Below are positions 1-7,565 of a stretch of 64,000 bases of DNA, one piece after another. The stretch covers positions 30,191-94,190 of the forward strand of contig VXRL01000094.1 of the NCBI GenBank assembly GCA_009838515.1, given 5' to 3'. This stretch comes from Terriglobia bacterium (GTDB lineage: Bacteria; Acidobacteriota; Terriglobia; Bryobacterales; UBA6623). Numbering within the stretch: the stretch's first letter is position 1; each line of letters starts with the position of its first letter. The notes beneath the pieces were generated by a model, which was not told the DNA's origin, ran no database searches, and was given only the letters and a program-made list of their open reading frames with translations. The position numbers and the translations under genes are program-made.

Positions 1-61
1 GGCGCCTCTGGAGGAGCGCACCCGCCATACAATGGAAGGCGTGCCAGGAGCAGGCCGCCGA

Positions 62-940
62 ATGGCGAAGCGTGTCCAAGAGCCCAGTGAGAATCCAGTG
101 CCCGCCGCCGAGGGCGATCCCTCCACGGCTGCGGGGCGCTCCGCATGGGAGCACGTGCTGTTGGCCAGGCATCCGCAGCGGCCACACTCGCTGGACTACA
201 TCGCACGCCTGATCGACGGCTTTTCCGAGATTCACGGGGACCGCGCTTTCGGGGACGATCCCGCGATCGTGTGCGGGTTCGGATCCCTGCGCGGCAAGCA
301 GGTCATGGCCATCGGCCAGCAGAAGGGGCGCAAGACGGAAGAGCGCGTTCACCGCAACTTCGGCATGCCGCGCCCGGAGGGATACCGCAAGGCATTGCGC
401 TCGATGAAGCTTGCGGAGAAATTCGGCCGGCCGATCATTACCCTGCTGGACACGCCGGGGGCTTATCCGGGCAAGGATGCCGAAGAGCGTGGCCAGGCCG
501 AGGCGATCGCTCGAAACCTCTACGAGATGGCCAGCTTGAAGGTGCCCCTGGTCACGGCGTGCATTGGCGAGGGTGGCAGTGGCGGCGCCCTGGCGTTGGG
601 TATGGGCAATCGGGTCTTGATGATGGAGAACGCCGTTTACAGCGTGATCTCGCCCGAGAGCTGCGCGGCCATCGTATGGCGGGACTCCGGCAAGGCTGAG
701 CTGGCGGCGAACGCGTTGAAGCTGACGGCCGTGGATCTCAGGGATCTGGGCTTGGTGGACGAGATCATTCGCGAGCCGCAGGATGGCGCTCATGAGGACG
801 TGGACCAAGCTGCGATTCTGCTCGGCGATGCCTTGGAGCGCAGCCTTGAAGCGCTCGCGGCCCAATCAGCGGACGAGCTAGTCGAGGGTCGCTACGAGAA
901 ATTCCGCAGGATGGGCTCGTTCTTCGAAAATGTCCAGTGA
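62..940 (+). CDS. accA: Acetyl-CoA carboxylase carboxyltransferase subunit alpha
   Basis: This is the alpha half of the carboxyltransferase that moves CO2 from carboxybiotin to acetyl-CoA, making malonyl-CoA for fatty acid synthesis in the cytosol; it works as an alpha2beta2 complex with AccD, which is not in this window. The protein has the crotonase-fold features of the family: LLDTPGAYPG followed by the glycine-rich GEGGSGGALALGMG oxyanion segment and then YSVISPESCA. Its roughly 290 residues are close to the usual AccA length of about 315. An ATG also exists at 32, but the ATG at 62 has an AGGAG 11 bases upstream and removes a short unlike-family prefix, so I prefer 62. No partner gene is adjacent, so it appears to stand alone. 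Confidence 0.93.
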   Translation: MAKRVQEPSENPVPAAEGDPSTAAGRSAWEHVLLARHPQRPHSLDYIARLIDGFSEIHGDRAFGDDPAIVCGFGSLRGKQVMAIGQQKGRKTEERVHRNFGMPRPEGYRKALRSMKLAEKFGRPIITLLDTPGAYPGKDAEERGQAEAIARNLYEMASLKVPLVTACIGEGGSGGALALGMGNRVLMMENAVYSVISPESCAAIVWRDSGKAELAANALKLTAVDLRDLGLVDEIIREPQDGAHEDVDQAAILLGDALERSLEALAAQSADELVEGRYEKFRRMGSFFENVQ

Positions 941-1015
941 CAGCGCAGGGGGCGATGTTGGCGTCGTGGCGACGCTGGGGGCTGGAGTCATGGCGCATTT
1001 AGTGGAGGAGAATCC

Positions 1016-2038
1016 ATGCCGGTAACTGCTCCTACGAAGTTTCTAGCCGCTTGCATGTCGATGCTTGTCTTGGCGGCTGGCCTTTCAGCCCAGGGCGGCA
1101 CTGAAGCCTTGCCGAATCCCTATCGCATGGTGGAGGGTTGGGGCGAACTGCCCGAAGGAGCGCTGTGGGGCTCGTCCATCGGGATCATTCCAGACGGTGA
1201 GGGAGGGCTGTGGCTGCACCATCGCTCGGACCCGCCGATTATCAAGCTGGATTCGTCCGGCAAGGCCGTCAAGGCTTTCGGCGAGGGAATGTTCGTGCAG
1301 GCCCATGGCTTCTGCATGGACCAAGATGGCAACCTCTGGGCGGGCGACAGCGGCCCATTCTGGGACGACCCGTCCAAGGCGGGGCGGGGCTATCAGTTCT
1401 TCAAGTTCAGCCAAGACGGCGAGTTGCTCCTGACACTGGGCAAGGCTGGCGTGTCGAGGGCGGGCAAGGACACGTTCATTGCGCCGACCGCCTGTGCGGT
1501 GGCGCCGAACGGCGACATCATCATTGCCGACGGCCATTTCCCGCGTCCCTCAACCAGCCAGCAGGACGGCGACCGGCTAATGCGCTTCACCAGCGATGGC
1601 GAGTATGTCAACGAGTGGGGCAAGAAGGGCACTGGACCCAGCGAATTCGATGGTCCGCACGCGCTGGCGTTTGATTCGCGGGGCCGGCTGTTCGTGGCCG
1701 ACCGCTCCAACGACCGCGTCCAGATCTTCGATCAGGACATGAACTTCGTGGATGATTGGCGGCAGTTCGGGCGCCCCAGCGGGATCGCGATCATAGCCGG
1801 CGACTTCCTGTTCGTTTCCGATTCCGAGTCCGGCAAGACCATTGCCGGCGCCGTGCGCAATCCTGGCGGCGAGAACGGAATCCGAATCGGCAGAGCTGGG
1901 GACGGGGAGGTGCTGGTTTTCATCAGCGGGACCGATCCAGAGGGATTGGGGGCGGATGATCTCGGAAACGTCTTTGCCGGACTCACTAGACAGCCCCGCG
2001 CGAGCCCGCCGCTTCTGCAGAGATGGGTGAAGCGGTGA
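1016..2038 (+). CDS. Secreted NHL-repeat beta-propeller protein
   Basis: The 340-residue protein begins with a signal peptide (hydrophobic LAACMSMLVLAAGLSAQG, residues about 9-26) and then carries NHL-type propeller repeats, seen as recurring blocks such as PTACAVAPNGDIIIADG, FDGPHALAFDSRGRLFVAD and NDRVQIF. NHL propellers in this family resemble the lyase half of peptidylglycine alpha-amidating enzyme or 6-bladed scaffold proteins; no catalytic residues can be assigned, so the substrate is unknown. The start at 1016 is supported by a strong GGAGGAG 6-12 bases upstream. It lies 75 bases after accA and is followed 10 bases later by the metal-site protein reading frame, so the two secreted proteins may be co-transcribed. 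Confidence 0.75.
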   Translation: MPVTAPTKFLAACMSMLVLAAGLSAQGGTEALPNPYRMVEGWGELPEGALWGSSIGIIPDGEGGLWLHHRSDPPIIKLDSSGKAVKAFGEGMFVQAHGFCMDQDGNLWAGDSGPFWDDPSKAGRGYQFFKFSQDGELLLTLGKAGVSRAGKDTFIAPTACAVAPNGDIIIADGHFPRPSTSQQDGDRLMRFTSDGEYVNEWGKKGTGPSEFDGPHALAFDSRGRLFVADRSNDRVQIFDQDMNFVDDWRQFGRPSGIAIIAGDFLFVSDSESGKTIAGAVRNPGGENGIRIGRAGDGEVLVFISGTDPEGLGADDLGNVFAGLTRQPRASPPLLQRWVKR

Positions 2039-2114
2039 GCGGGGTCGGTTGATGTCGCTGACATCGTTGCTGCCCCGCATCGCTTCGGAGTCTCGTCGGG
2101 CACGGCAGCGAGCC

Positions 2115-3014
2115 ATGCGGTCGCTATTGGCTCTGGCCTTGCTGGCCTGGACTCCCCTGTTCGGACAGAGCGTTGTCGAGGGCTTGGAGTTGGACCTCGC
2201 GCCCCTCGAAGCGCTTCCGTTCGTCTGCCCGATGGACCCCGATATCAGGTCCGGGAGCGCAGGAGTCTGCTCCCGTTGCGGGATGCAACTCGTCTTCGGC
2301 CTGCCCGTGCCAGCCGAGTACCCGGTCCGATTGACGACTACTCCAGCAGCGGTTCGAGCGGGTGAGCCCGTGGAGTTGGGTTTCGAGGTCTTGCAGCCTG
2401 ATAACGGGGAGCGCCAGACCGAATTCGAGCTTGTTCACGAGAAGCTCTTTCACCTGTTTTGGGTGAACCACGACCTTGAGGTGTTCCGGCACGAGCATCC
2501 CACGCTTGGCGACGACGGCATCTTTCGGATCGAAACGACGTTCGACCGACCCGGCGTGTATCGGCTAATGGGCGACTTCTACCCGACCGGCGGGACTCCC
2601 CAGATGATTCCGATGACGTTGACCACGGCGGGATTCGAGGAGCCGTTGGAGATGCTGGCTCCTCGCCTGGCCGCCGATAGAGAGCCCAAGCGCGGCCGCA
2701 ACGTCAAGGTCTCTCTGCGCACCGATCCGCCTGAGCCGTTAGCGGGTCTTCTGACGCTGCTGTTTTTTGAGCTCAACACCGCCCGGGGGCTGCAGAAGTA
2801 CTTGGGCGCATGGGCGCACATGCTCGCGGTCAAGGACGATCTGATCACGATGATGCACGGTCACCCCAGCATTGCCGATGGCGGCAAGCTGATCCAGATG
2901 AATGTGATCTTCCCGGAACCGGGCATGTACCGAGTGTGGGTGCAGGTACGGCGCAAGGGGAAGGTCAGCACGCTCCCGTTCACGGTAGAGGTGAGCGGGC
3001 TGCCATCGCTCTGA
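2115..3014 (+). CDS. Secreted protein with N-terminal heavy-metal-binding motif
   Basis: The frame is open from 2049, but the ATG at 2115 gives a clean signal peptide (MRSLLALALLAWTPLFGQS), so I choose it. Residues about 35-55 form a cysteine motif, CPMDPDIRSGSAGVCSRCGM, with the CPMDP...CxxCGM pattern of the small heavy-metal-binding domain found at the N terminus of copper efflux proteins and CusB-like adaptors. The rest (about 230 residues) has repeated beta-rich segments with several His residues (HLFWVNHDLEVFRHEH; MMHGHP), suggesting a periplasmic metal-handling or sensing role. No transporter is adjacent. Function beyond metal binding is inference. Confidence 0.7.
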   Translation: MRSLLALALLAWTPLFGQSVVEGLELDLAPLEALPFVCPMDPDIRSGSAGVCSRCGMQLVFGLPVPAEYPVRLTTTPAAVRAGEPVELGFEVLQPDNGERQTEFELVHEKLFHLFWVNHDLEVFRHEHPTLGDDGIFRIETTFDRPGVYRLMGDFYPTGGTPQMIPMTLTTAGFEEPLEMLAPRLAADREPKRGRNVKVSLRTDPPEPLAGLLTLLFFELNTARGLQKYLGAWAHMLAVKDDLITMMHGHPSIADGGKLIQMNVIFPEPGMYRVWVQVRRKGKVSTLPFTVEVSGLPSL

Positions 3015-3123
3015 TCTGCAGCCCTACTCCGCGCGGCCGGCCCAAGCGAACCTAGGCTGGGGGCCTGATACCCGATAGGTGACCCGCAAGGGGAGGGAGG
3101 GACCGGACCATCGTCGGACGGCC

Positions 3124-3186
3124 TTGACAGATCCTGATAAATCGGAGTGTATTCCGAGTTAGTTGACCTAATTCGGAATACACTCC
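3124..3186 (+). promoter_or_regulatory. Promoter with overlapping palindromic operator
   Basis: A consensus -35 box TTGACA (3124-3129) is followed 18 bases later by a weak -10 (TGTATT, 3148-3153). A 17-bp inverted repeat with one mismatch has arms at 3144-3160 and 3170-3186 (GGAGTGTATTCCGA facing TCGGAATACACTCC, 14 bp perfect) and covers the -10 region. From memory, similar palindromes precede AAA ATPase genes of the DUF4143 type; here the ATPase frame begins 6 bases downstream and is broken. Confidence 0.6.
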
Positions 3187-3191
3187 TGCTT

Positions 3192-3290
3192 GTGAGCTAC
3201 GAGAGAATCCTCAGCCTGGAACTTCCTCAGGGACAGTCGGCCTTCCTCTGGGGGCCGCGCAAGACAGGAAAGTCCACGCTGCTTCGCTAG
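3192..3290 (+). pseudogene. Relic of an AAA ATPase (DUF4143-type), N terminus only
   Basis: A GTG at 3192 opens a 32-codon frame ending in TAG at 3288-3290. It encodes the start of a P-loop ATPase (YERILSLELPQGQSAFLWGP followed by RKTGKSTLLR, a Walker A motif). Intact members of this family run to about 370-400 residues and carry a C-terminal DUF4143 nuclease-like domain. The following 130 bases contain no continuation of the ATPase that I could recognise, so the gene is a remnant. It keeps an apparently intact promoter/operator upstream. Confidence 0.5.
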
Positions 3291-3423
3291 CGATTCCGCG
3301 AGACACGAGAGAAGGGATCGACGAAACTGAGGCGCTTCTGGATCCGGACCTTGCTCAGCGGGGAGTCACGCTGGAACAGCGCGAGAGCTTGGTTCTGTTA
3401 GCGTTGGTCCTTGGATCGACAAC

Positions 3424-3663
3424 ATGATCAGGACGCAGATTTCCCTAGACCATGAACTGTACAGTCGAGCCAAGTCGATGGCGAGACGACAGGAGATTTC
3501 GCTGGCCGAATTGTGTCGGAGGAGCTTGCGCGAAACGGTTTCCCAGGAACCGGTAGACAGGCCATGGATGGCATTCGCCGGAATACTTGACGGAGAGCGG
3601 GACGACAGTGAATCCGTCGATGACGTGGTTTACCGTCACGACATGCCACGAAATCTGGAATAG
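3424..3663 (+). CDS. Ribbon-helix-helix antitoxin-like protein
   Basis: The 79-residue protein starts MIRTQISLDHELYSRAKSMA, the beta-strand plus first helix of a CopG/VapB-type ribbon-helix-helix DNA-binding domain, followed by EISLAELCRRSLRETV. Such proteins bind their own operator and neutralise a toxin through the C-terminal tail. The expected toxin gene is not intact: only a PIN-like fragment follows immediately (3666-3734). It is the first of several antitoxin-type genes in the 3.4-4.9 kb stretch. Confidence 0.6.
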   Translation: MIRTQISLDHELYSRAKSMARRQEISLAELCRRSLRETVSQEPVDRPWMAFAGILDGERDDSESVDDVVYRHDMPRNLE

Positions 3664-3665
3664 TG

Positions 3666-3734
3666 TGCCTCGAGACGGGAATCTACATCGCGCTGCTGGA
3701 CTGGGACGCTGCGTTTGGTAGCGGGCTGGCGTAG
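3666..3734 (+). pseudogene. Possible PIN toxin N-terminal scrap
   Basis: Directly after the RHH gene stop, the frame reads CLETGIYIALLDWDAAF before a TAG at 3732. This resembles the first strand and helix of PIN (VapC-like) ribonucleases, where an acidic residue plus T/S-G and ALLD follow the start. There is no start codon in this frame and nothing after it, so if the match is real the toxin is almost entirely deleted. The stretch is short and chance similarity cannot be excluded. Confidence 0.3.
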
Positions 3735-3773
3735 GGTGGACGCGGAACCGATCTCTTTACTAACAGGTCCATC

Positions 3774-4031
3774 ATGGCACTCAACATCAAGAACGACGAG
3801 ACGTGCCTGCTCGCCCGCGAATTGGCTCGACTGACCGGCGAGACCATGACGGGTGCGATCACCGTTGCGCTGCGCGAACGCTTAGAGCGTGAGCGGCATC
3901 GCCGCCGTGCAGACGCTTTAGCCGGCGAGCTTCATGCGATCGGACAGCGCTGCGCCAGCATATTGAAGCCAGGGCCTTCAGCCGTGGAACATGGCGAGTT
4001 GCTCTATGACGAGAGAGGATTGCCTAAGTGA
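3774..4031 (+). CDS. vapB: VapB-family antitoxin (Rv0623-like)
   Basis: The 85-residue protein MALNIKNDETCLLARELARL... has the characteristic start of the Rv0623/PSK-type VapB family (LNIKN, A-x-E-L-A, TGETMTGAITVALRERLER), a DNA-binding antitoxin that represses its operon and inhibits a PIN-domain ribonuclease. The C-terminal toxin-binding tail (HGELLYDERGLPK) is present, so the antitoxin appears complete. Its stop codon overlaps the start of a vapC frame (GTGA overlap at 4028-4031), the usual arrangement, but that vapC is broken. Confidence 0.8.
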   Translation: MALNIKNDETCLLARELARLTGETMTGAITVALRERLERERHRRRADALAGELHAIGQRCASILKPGPSAVEHGELLYDERGLPK

Positions 4032-4153
4032 TCTTCGATTCGTCCGCTATCCTCGCCGTCGTCGTCCTACCCAGATCTTGCACGTCTATCACCTTTGCTC
4101 CTTGGGCCAAGCTAGTCTGGCCGGGGGGTGAGTTCATTAGTAGATCGATGTAG
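4028..4153 (+). pseudogene. vapC: Truncated VapC (PIN) toxin
   Basis: GTG at 4028 overlaps the vapB stop and encodes VIFDSSAILAVVV, the canonical start of a VapC PIN ribonuclease with the first catalytic Asp (FDSSA). The similarity stops after about 13 residues; the remaining 28 codons to the TAG at 4151 do not look like VapC, which is normally about 130 residues with three more acidic residues. The toxin is therefore lost while its antitoxin remains. Confidence 0.6.
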
Positions 4154-4180
4154 CTGTGTTCATCCACGGTGCCTCTCGCC

Positions 4181-4261
4181 ATGGAACTGAACATCCGCGA
4201 ATCGCGCAAGCCGGCACGCGCAGCTGATCTGAATTGCTTTTTTATCGCGGATACGCTATAA
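4181..4261 (+). pseudogene. Possible second VapB start relic
   Basis: ATG at 4181 encodes MELNIRESRKPARAADL and then runs out to a TAA at 4259. The first residues (M-x-L-N-I-R) resemble the start of VapB antitoxins, as in the intact gene 400 bases upstream, but no family features follow. The reading frame overlaps the promoter of the next toxin-antitoxin pair. This may be a decayed duplicate or chance similarity. Confidence 0.25.
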
Positions 4262-4262
4262 A
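4234..4262 (+). promoter_or_regulatory. Sigma-70-type promoter of the HigB/HigA-like pair
   Basis: TTGCTT (4234-4239), a 17-base spacer and TATAAA (4257-4262) make a near-consensus promoter. Transcription would start near 4269, almost at the proposed TTG start codon at 4270, implying a leaderless or nearly leaderless message for the toxin gene. Confidence 0.55.
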
Positions 4263-4269
4263 CCAATGG

Positions 4270-4587
4270 TTGGAATGGTCGGTTGAAACTGTCGTCGCAT
4301 CCGATGCCGAAATCGCAGCGTTACCAACCAAGCTTCGGGCTCGGTTGGTCCGCCTGCTGGAAATGGTTGAGAATGTCGGCCTCGAACAGCTTCGCGAGCC
4401 TCATGTCAGGCATCTGGAGGGAAAGCTCTGGGAGTTGCGGGCGAAGTCGCGAGATGGGATCGCCAGAGGGATCTACGTGACCGTCACGGGACGGCGCGTC
4501 ATAGTTCTCCATGTATTCGTCAAGACATCGCGGCGCACGCCGCGGCAAGCGTTAGCGACGGCCAAGGAGCGAATGAAGCAGGTGTAA
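4270..4587 (+). CDS. higB: RelE/HigB-type toxin (phage Gp49-like family)
   Basis: The protein has the hallmarks of the Gp49-like branch of RelE-fold mRNA interferases: LRARLVRLLEMVENVGL, EPHVRHLEGKLWELR, then the basic core RDGIARGIYVT and VIVLHVFVKTSRRTPRQAL. Total length of about 105 residues fits the family. The frame is open further upstream, but family members begin just before the (x)WSVE segment and the promoter's -10 lies at 4257-4262, so TTG at 4270 is the most likely start. The antitoxin gene follows one base after the stop, the toxin-first order typical of higBA. It probably cleaves mRNA at the ribosome and appears intact. Confidence 0.8.
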   Translation: MEWSVETVVASDAEIAALPTKLRARLVRLLEMVENVGLEQLREPHVRHLEGKLWELRAKSRDGIARGIYVTVTGRRVIVLHVFVKTSRRTPRQALATAKERMKQV

Positions 4588-4588
4588 C

Positions 4589-4873
4589 ATGGCGAAATTG
4601 AAGGATCTGAAAGAGCGTTTCATGAAAGACCCGGCGTTCCGTGAGGAATACGCGCGGGCAGACGAAGAGTATGCGTTGGTGGAGGCAATGGTCCATGCCC
4701 GCACGGCCGCGAAGTTGACACAAGCCGAACTGGCAGCGCGTATCGGCACTACACAGTCGGCGATTGCAAGGCTGGAGGGAGGCAGGCTTTCGCCGTCGGT
4801 CCGGACCCTGCGCCGGTATGCCGAAGCAACAGGTATGCGGCTGACGTTCGGATTTGAGCGCGCCGACGGTTGA
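4589..4873 (+). CDS. higA: XRE-family antitoxin (HigA-like)
   Basis: The 94-residue protein has an N-terminal helical segment (FMKDPAFREEYARADEEYALVEAM) common in HigA antitoxins, and a Cro/C1 helix-turn-helix at about residues 38-90 (LTQAELAARIGTTQSAIARLEGG, then LSPSVRTLRRYAEATG). It should neutralise the upstream RelE-fold toxin and repress the pair by binding near the 4234-4262 promoter. It starts one base after the toxin stop with AGGTG just upstream, consistent with translational coupling. Confidence 0.85.
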   Translation: MAKLKDLKERFMKDPAFREEYARADEEYALVEAMVHARTAAKLTQAELAARIGTTQSAIARLEGGRLSPSVRTLRRYAEATGMRLTFGFERADG

Positions 4874-5003
4874 GCGCTCGCACGTACGCGTGCCCCCGTC
4901 GGAAGCCTGCTATCGAGCAACGGATTCGACCTTAGCGGCTATCGGTATCAGGATTCGCCGGCTAGGTTGCTAGCCGACGTATTGATCGCGCCTGCAGAGA
5001 CAG

Positions 5004-6731
5004 TTACTCGACGTATTTCTCTCCCAACCATTCCGGCACGCGCTGGTCGTATCGCAGTTTGGTGCGCTGTGCGAACGCTCCTTCAAAACACGAGTCGAGA
5101 TCCGGGTCCAATGGTAGGACGCCTGGCAAGCTGGACGCAGCCTCAAGCTCGAACCGCTTTCGAATTAGAGGACTTGACGACCCGTACGCCGCCTCCCACC
5201 AAGACATGATGCGGTCGCGTGCGGCCAGCATAAGCGTCGCGCTTGGCAACTTCGCTCGCTTCTCGTTCTGGTTCACCGACCGATTGGCGGGCATGAGATT
5301 CCAGAGGTCGGAGCACGGCCAAGCCGACCAAGGAAAGCAGTGGTCGAGGTCTAGCGACCTTGTTGAGAGTCTCTTGCCGCTCCAGACGCAATAGAGCTTG
5401 CTGGACTCCAGCAGATCTCGCGCCTGCCGCTTGGCGACCCCAACGTCTCGCGTGGGGTCGGACCATATCATCGCTGCGGCCGCGCGATCCCTTGGCAACT
5501 CTCGGCCCTGTGTTTCTGCGTACCGCTGCATGAGTCGGATCCACTCCTCGACTAGCGCTGGCTCGATCCAGACTGCAAACCGTTGCACGGCCTGCCAGAT
5601 TCTCCATGGAACGAGCATCTCGCCGAAACTGCGCAGGTACGGTTCGTCGATGACATTGGGCGTTAGCCCCCGAGGGAGCCTTGGGGTGTGGTTCACCGGG
5701 AGGATCGGAGTCCCATCCGGAAACGTCATGTAGTGGGCGGGCATGGTCCGGATCGTTCCGGCCGCATCGCGGAGAGCCCCGTGGAGAGCCGCTGAGTCGG
5801 CTGGGCCAAGGCGAATTCCCACTCTCATATCTAGGTGAGAGAATGCCATGAGGCTGCAAAAATCTTCGCGTGCGAATCCGATGTGAACTCCTCCGCGGAC
5901 ATTCTTCGGATTCTGTGGGAAGTCAGCTGCGAGCAGTGGCTTGTAGAGCCTCAGCCACGTCAGCGCGACCAGCCCGAGCGGAATCGAGACTTTGTCGTCG
6001 TCGGTGAGCCGCACGAGCCCGGCGGAGCCATCAGCGATGCGGCAAATCGACCGCAGCAGGCCGAGCTTGTAGGTCGAGCTTTTGTCGTCGTTCAGAATCA
6101 CGTGCCGGAGCAGGGGCAGCGCGCCTGTTCCGTCGTCCGGAAACCGCAGAACGTAGTTCTTCCACCGGACCCCGTCGCGGCCCAACAGATCCTCGCGCTC
6201 CACTGCACGATGGACAATCGTCCCGTGCTTCTTCGCTAGCGACTCGATTTCTGAACTGTCCACGCCGTACATCCCGCGCTCGGGTTCTTCGGGACCGATC
6301 CGCAGAGAGAGGGCAATGATGCCACCTGGCCGAAGAAGGTTGACAAGCTTGCGAAAGGCTCTGGGACGCTGCCCCGGAGGGACGTGCATCCATACTCCGC
6401 TGAGCAGGATGACGTCGAACGAAAGCCCCGATCGCACCGCGTAGTCCAGCTTGGGAAGCGAGTCGTGGACCCAGCGCACCGAGGGGGAGGGATGTAGCTC
6501 CGTAGCCAGTAGCCGCATCGATTTGGAGGGTTCGACGGCGAACACCTCGTAGCCCTTTGCGGCGAGCCAGGCGGCGTCGCGCCCGGATCCGGCGCCGACA
6601 TCTAGGACGAGCGCCGGCGGTTCGGGCAGCAGGTCGGTCACCCAGTCGTACAGGGATTCTGGGTCCACGGATTCGTATCGTGATGCGACCGTGCTTGCGT
6701 GTTTGTCGTACCAAGCGACAGGATCTTTCAT
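5004..6731 (-). CDS. Class I SAM methyltransferase fused to HNH endonuclease
   Basis: The 575-residue protein has two recognisable domains. Residues about 35-150 form a class I methyltransferase with motif I VLDVGAGSGRD, EVFAVEPSKSM and post-motif DVILLSGVWMHV; the motifs match small-molecule or protein methyltransferases, and no DNA-methyltransferase N/D-PPY motif is seen. Residues about 445-495 form an HNH nuclease: YCVWSGKRL, LDLDHCFPWS and NLMPANRSVNQNEK, where DH plus N..N/K form the metal site. A central region (HVILNDDKSSTYKLGLLRSI) is unassigned. The start at ATG 6731 removes 39 residues of arginine-rich prefix unlike either domain. It is surrounded by toxin-antitoxin genes, so a defence role is plausible but unproven. 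Confidence 0.75.
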   Translation of the reverse strand: MKDPVAWYDKHASTVASRYESVDPESLYDWVTDLLPEPPALVLDVGAGSGRDAAWLAAKGYEVFAVEPSKSMRLLATELHPSPSVRWVHDSLPKLDYAVRSGLSFDVILLSGVWMHVPPGQRPRAFRKLVNLLRPGGIIALSLRIGPEEPERGMYGVDSSEIESLAKKHGTIVHRAVEREDLLGRDGVRWKNYVLRFPDDGTGALPLLRHVILNDDKSSTYKLGLLRSICRIADGSAGLVRLTDDDKVSIPLGLVALTWLRLYKPLLAADFPQNPKNVRGGVHIGFAREDFCSLMAFSHLDMRVGIRLGPADSAALHGALRDAAGTIRTMPAHYMTFPDGTPILPVNHTPRLPRGLTPNVIDEPYLRSFGEMLVPWRIWQAVQRFAVWIEPALVEEWIRLMQRYAETQGRELPRDRAAAAMIWSDPTRDVGVAKRQARDLLESSKLYCVWSGKRLSTRSLDLDHCFPWSAWPCSDLWNLMPANRSVNQNEKRAKLPSATLMLAARDRIMSWWEAAYGSSSPLIRKRFELEAASSLPGVLPLDPDLDSCFEGAFAQRTKLRYDQRVPEWLGEKYVE

Positions 6732-7046
6732 GGCGCTGCGCCCGAAACTGCGGTATTGGCTGAATACGGCTTCCGTGCTAGGCGCGCTGGTGGTCGCTCC
6801 AGAAGCCAGCCGCCTCGCAAGCGATTTTCGCGCAAACGGAGCCCCCACTGCATCGCACCACTAGAAACACGATGGTTGCAACGGAAACCGGGGCGGACTG
6901 TGAACAGCCAATCGGCTGCCATTCCCGGGTCCGGTCGGTTCAGTGACCGGGATTCTCGAAGGAATTGCAGCACGTAGTGGCTGGCCAAGGCCAATTCATC
7001 CCGCTCGCCGCCTTCCTGCCGTGCCGCTTGGACTATCTCAGGAACC

Positions 7047-7559
7047 CTATAGCTGGCTATGCTCAGCTAGAACCAAGTGTCCAAGCGTTCTGTCGTGCCA
7101 TCTCCTTGTGTATGCCTCTCGTAGCGATGGGTTTGGGCGATGGCCGACATCGTCGAGCAATCGTTCCAATGAGACCAGTCTGGTGCGGAATCCGAGTCGA
7201 ATTCCGAAGCGTAGACTCGCCTTGTCTGGACCGCACAGTATCCAGGAATCGTCACGATGAGCTGCGTGCGCCCAAAGCGAAGCCTCGCCCTTATCGAGGG
7301 CGATATCGGGTACTCGCACGGCCAACTCGGCTCGCGCGCGGTCTGTGACGCGATGTACCGCTGCCAATGACTTACGCAACTCGGCCCCATCGATCCGCCG
7401 TTCCGGCCGCCGCCGTTGCTTGCCAGCTTGTGTTTCCGCTACGCAATCTTCGACAGTCTGAACCCGGTACCCGCCCGCGAGTGCGCGTCAAGAGCCTGTG
7501 CGGTGAGATTCCAAGATGACATTCGTATCGATGAGTAGTGGGCCATGATGTCGCGCCAT
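7047..7559 (-). pseudogene. PIN-domain toxin with one in-frame TGA
   Basis: ATG at 7559 lies 6 bases after the upstream ImmA gene stop. The frame begins MARHHGPLLIDTNVILESHR, a typical PIN ribonuclease start (IDTNVIL with the first catalytic Asp), hits a TGA at 7488-7490 (codon 24), and then stays open in the same frame for 146 more codons to 7047, including acidic segments (VEDCVAET, DIALDKGEASLWAHA) and RDDSWILCGPDK expected in the rest of a PIN domain. The only defect is the single stop codon, at a place where TGG would be one base away. As assembled, the toxin is truncated; sequencing error is the alternative. Confidence 0.65.
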
Positions 7560-7565
7560 CGCAAG

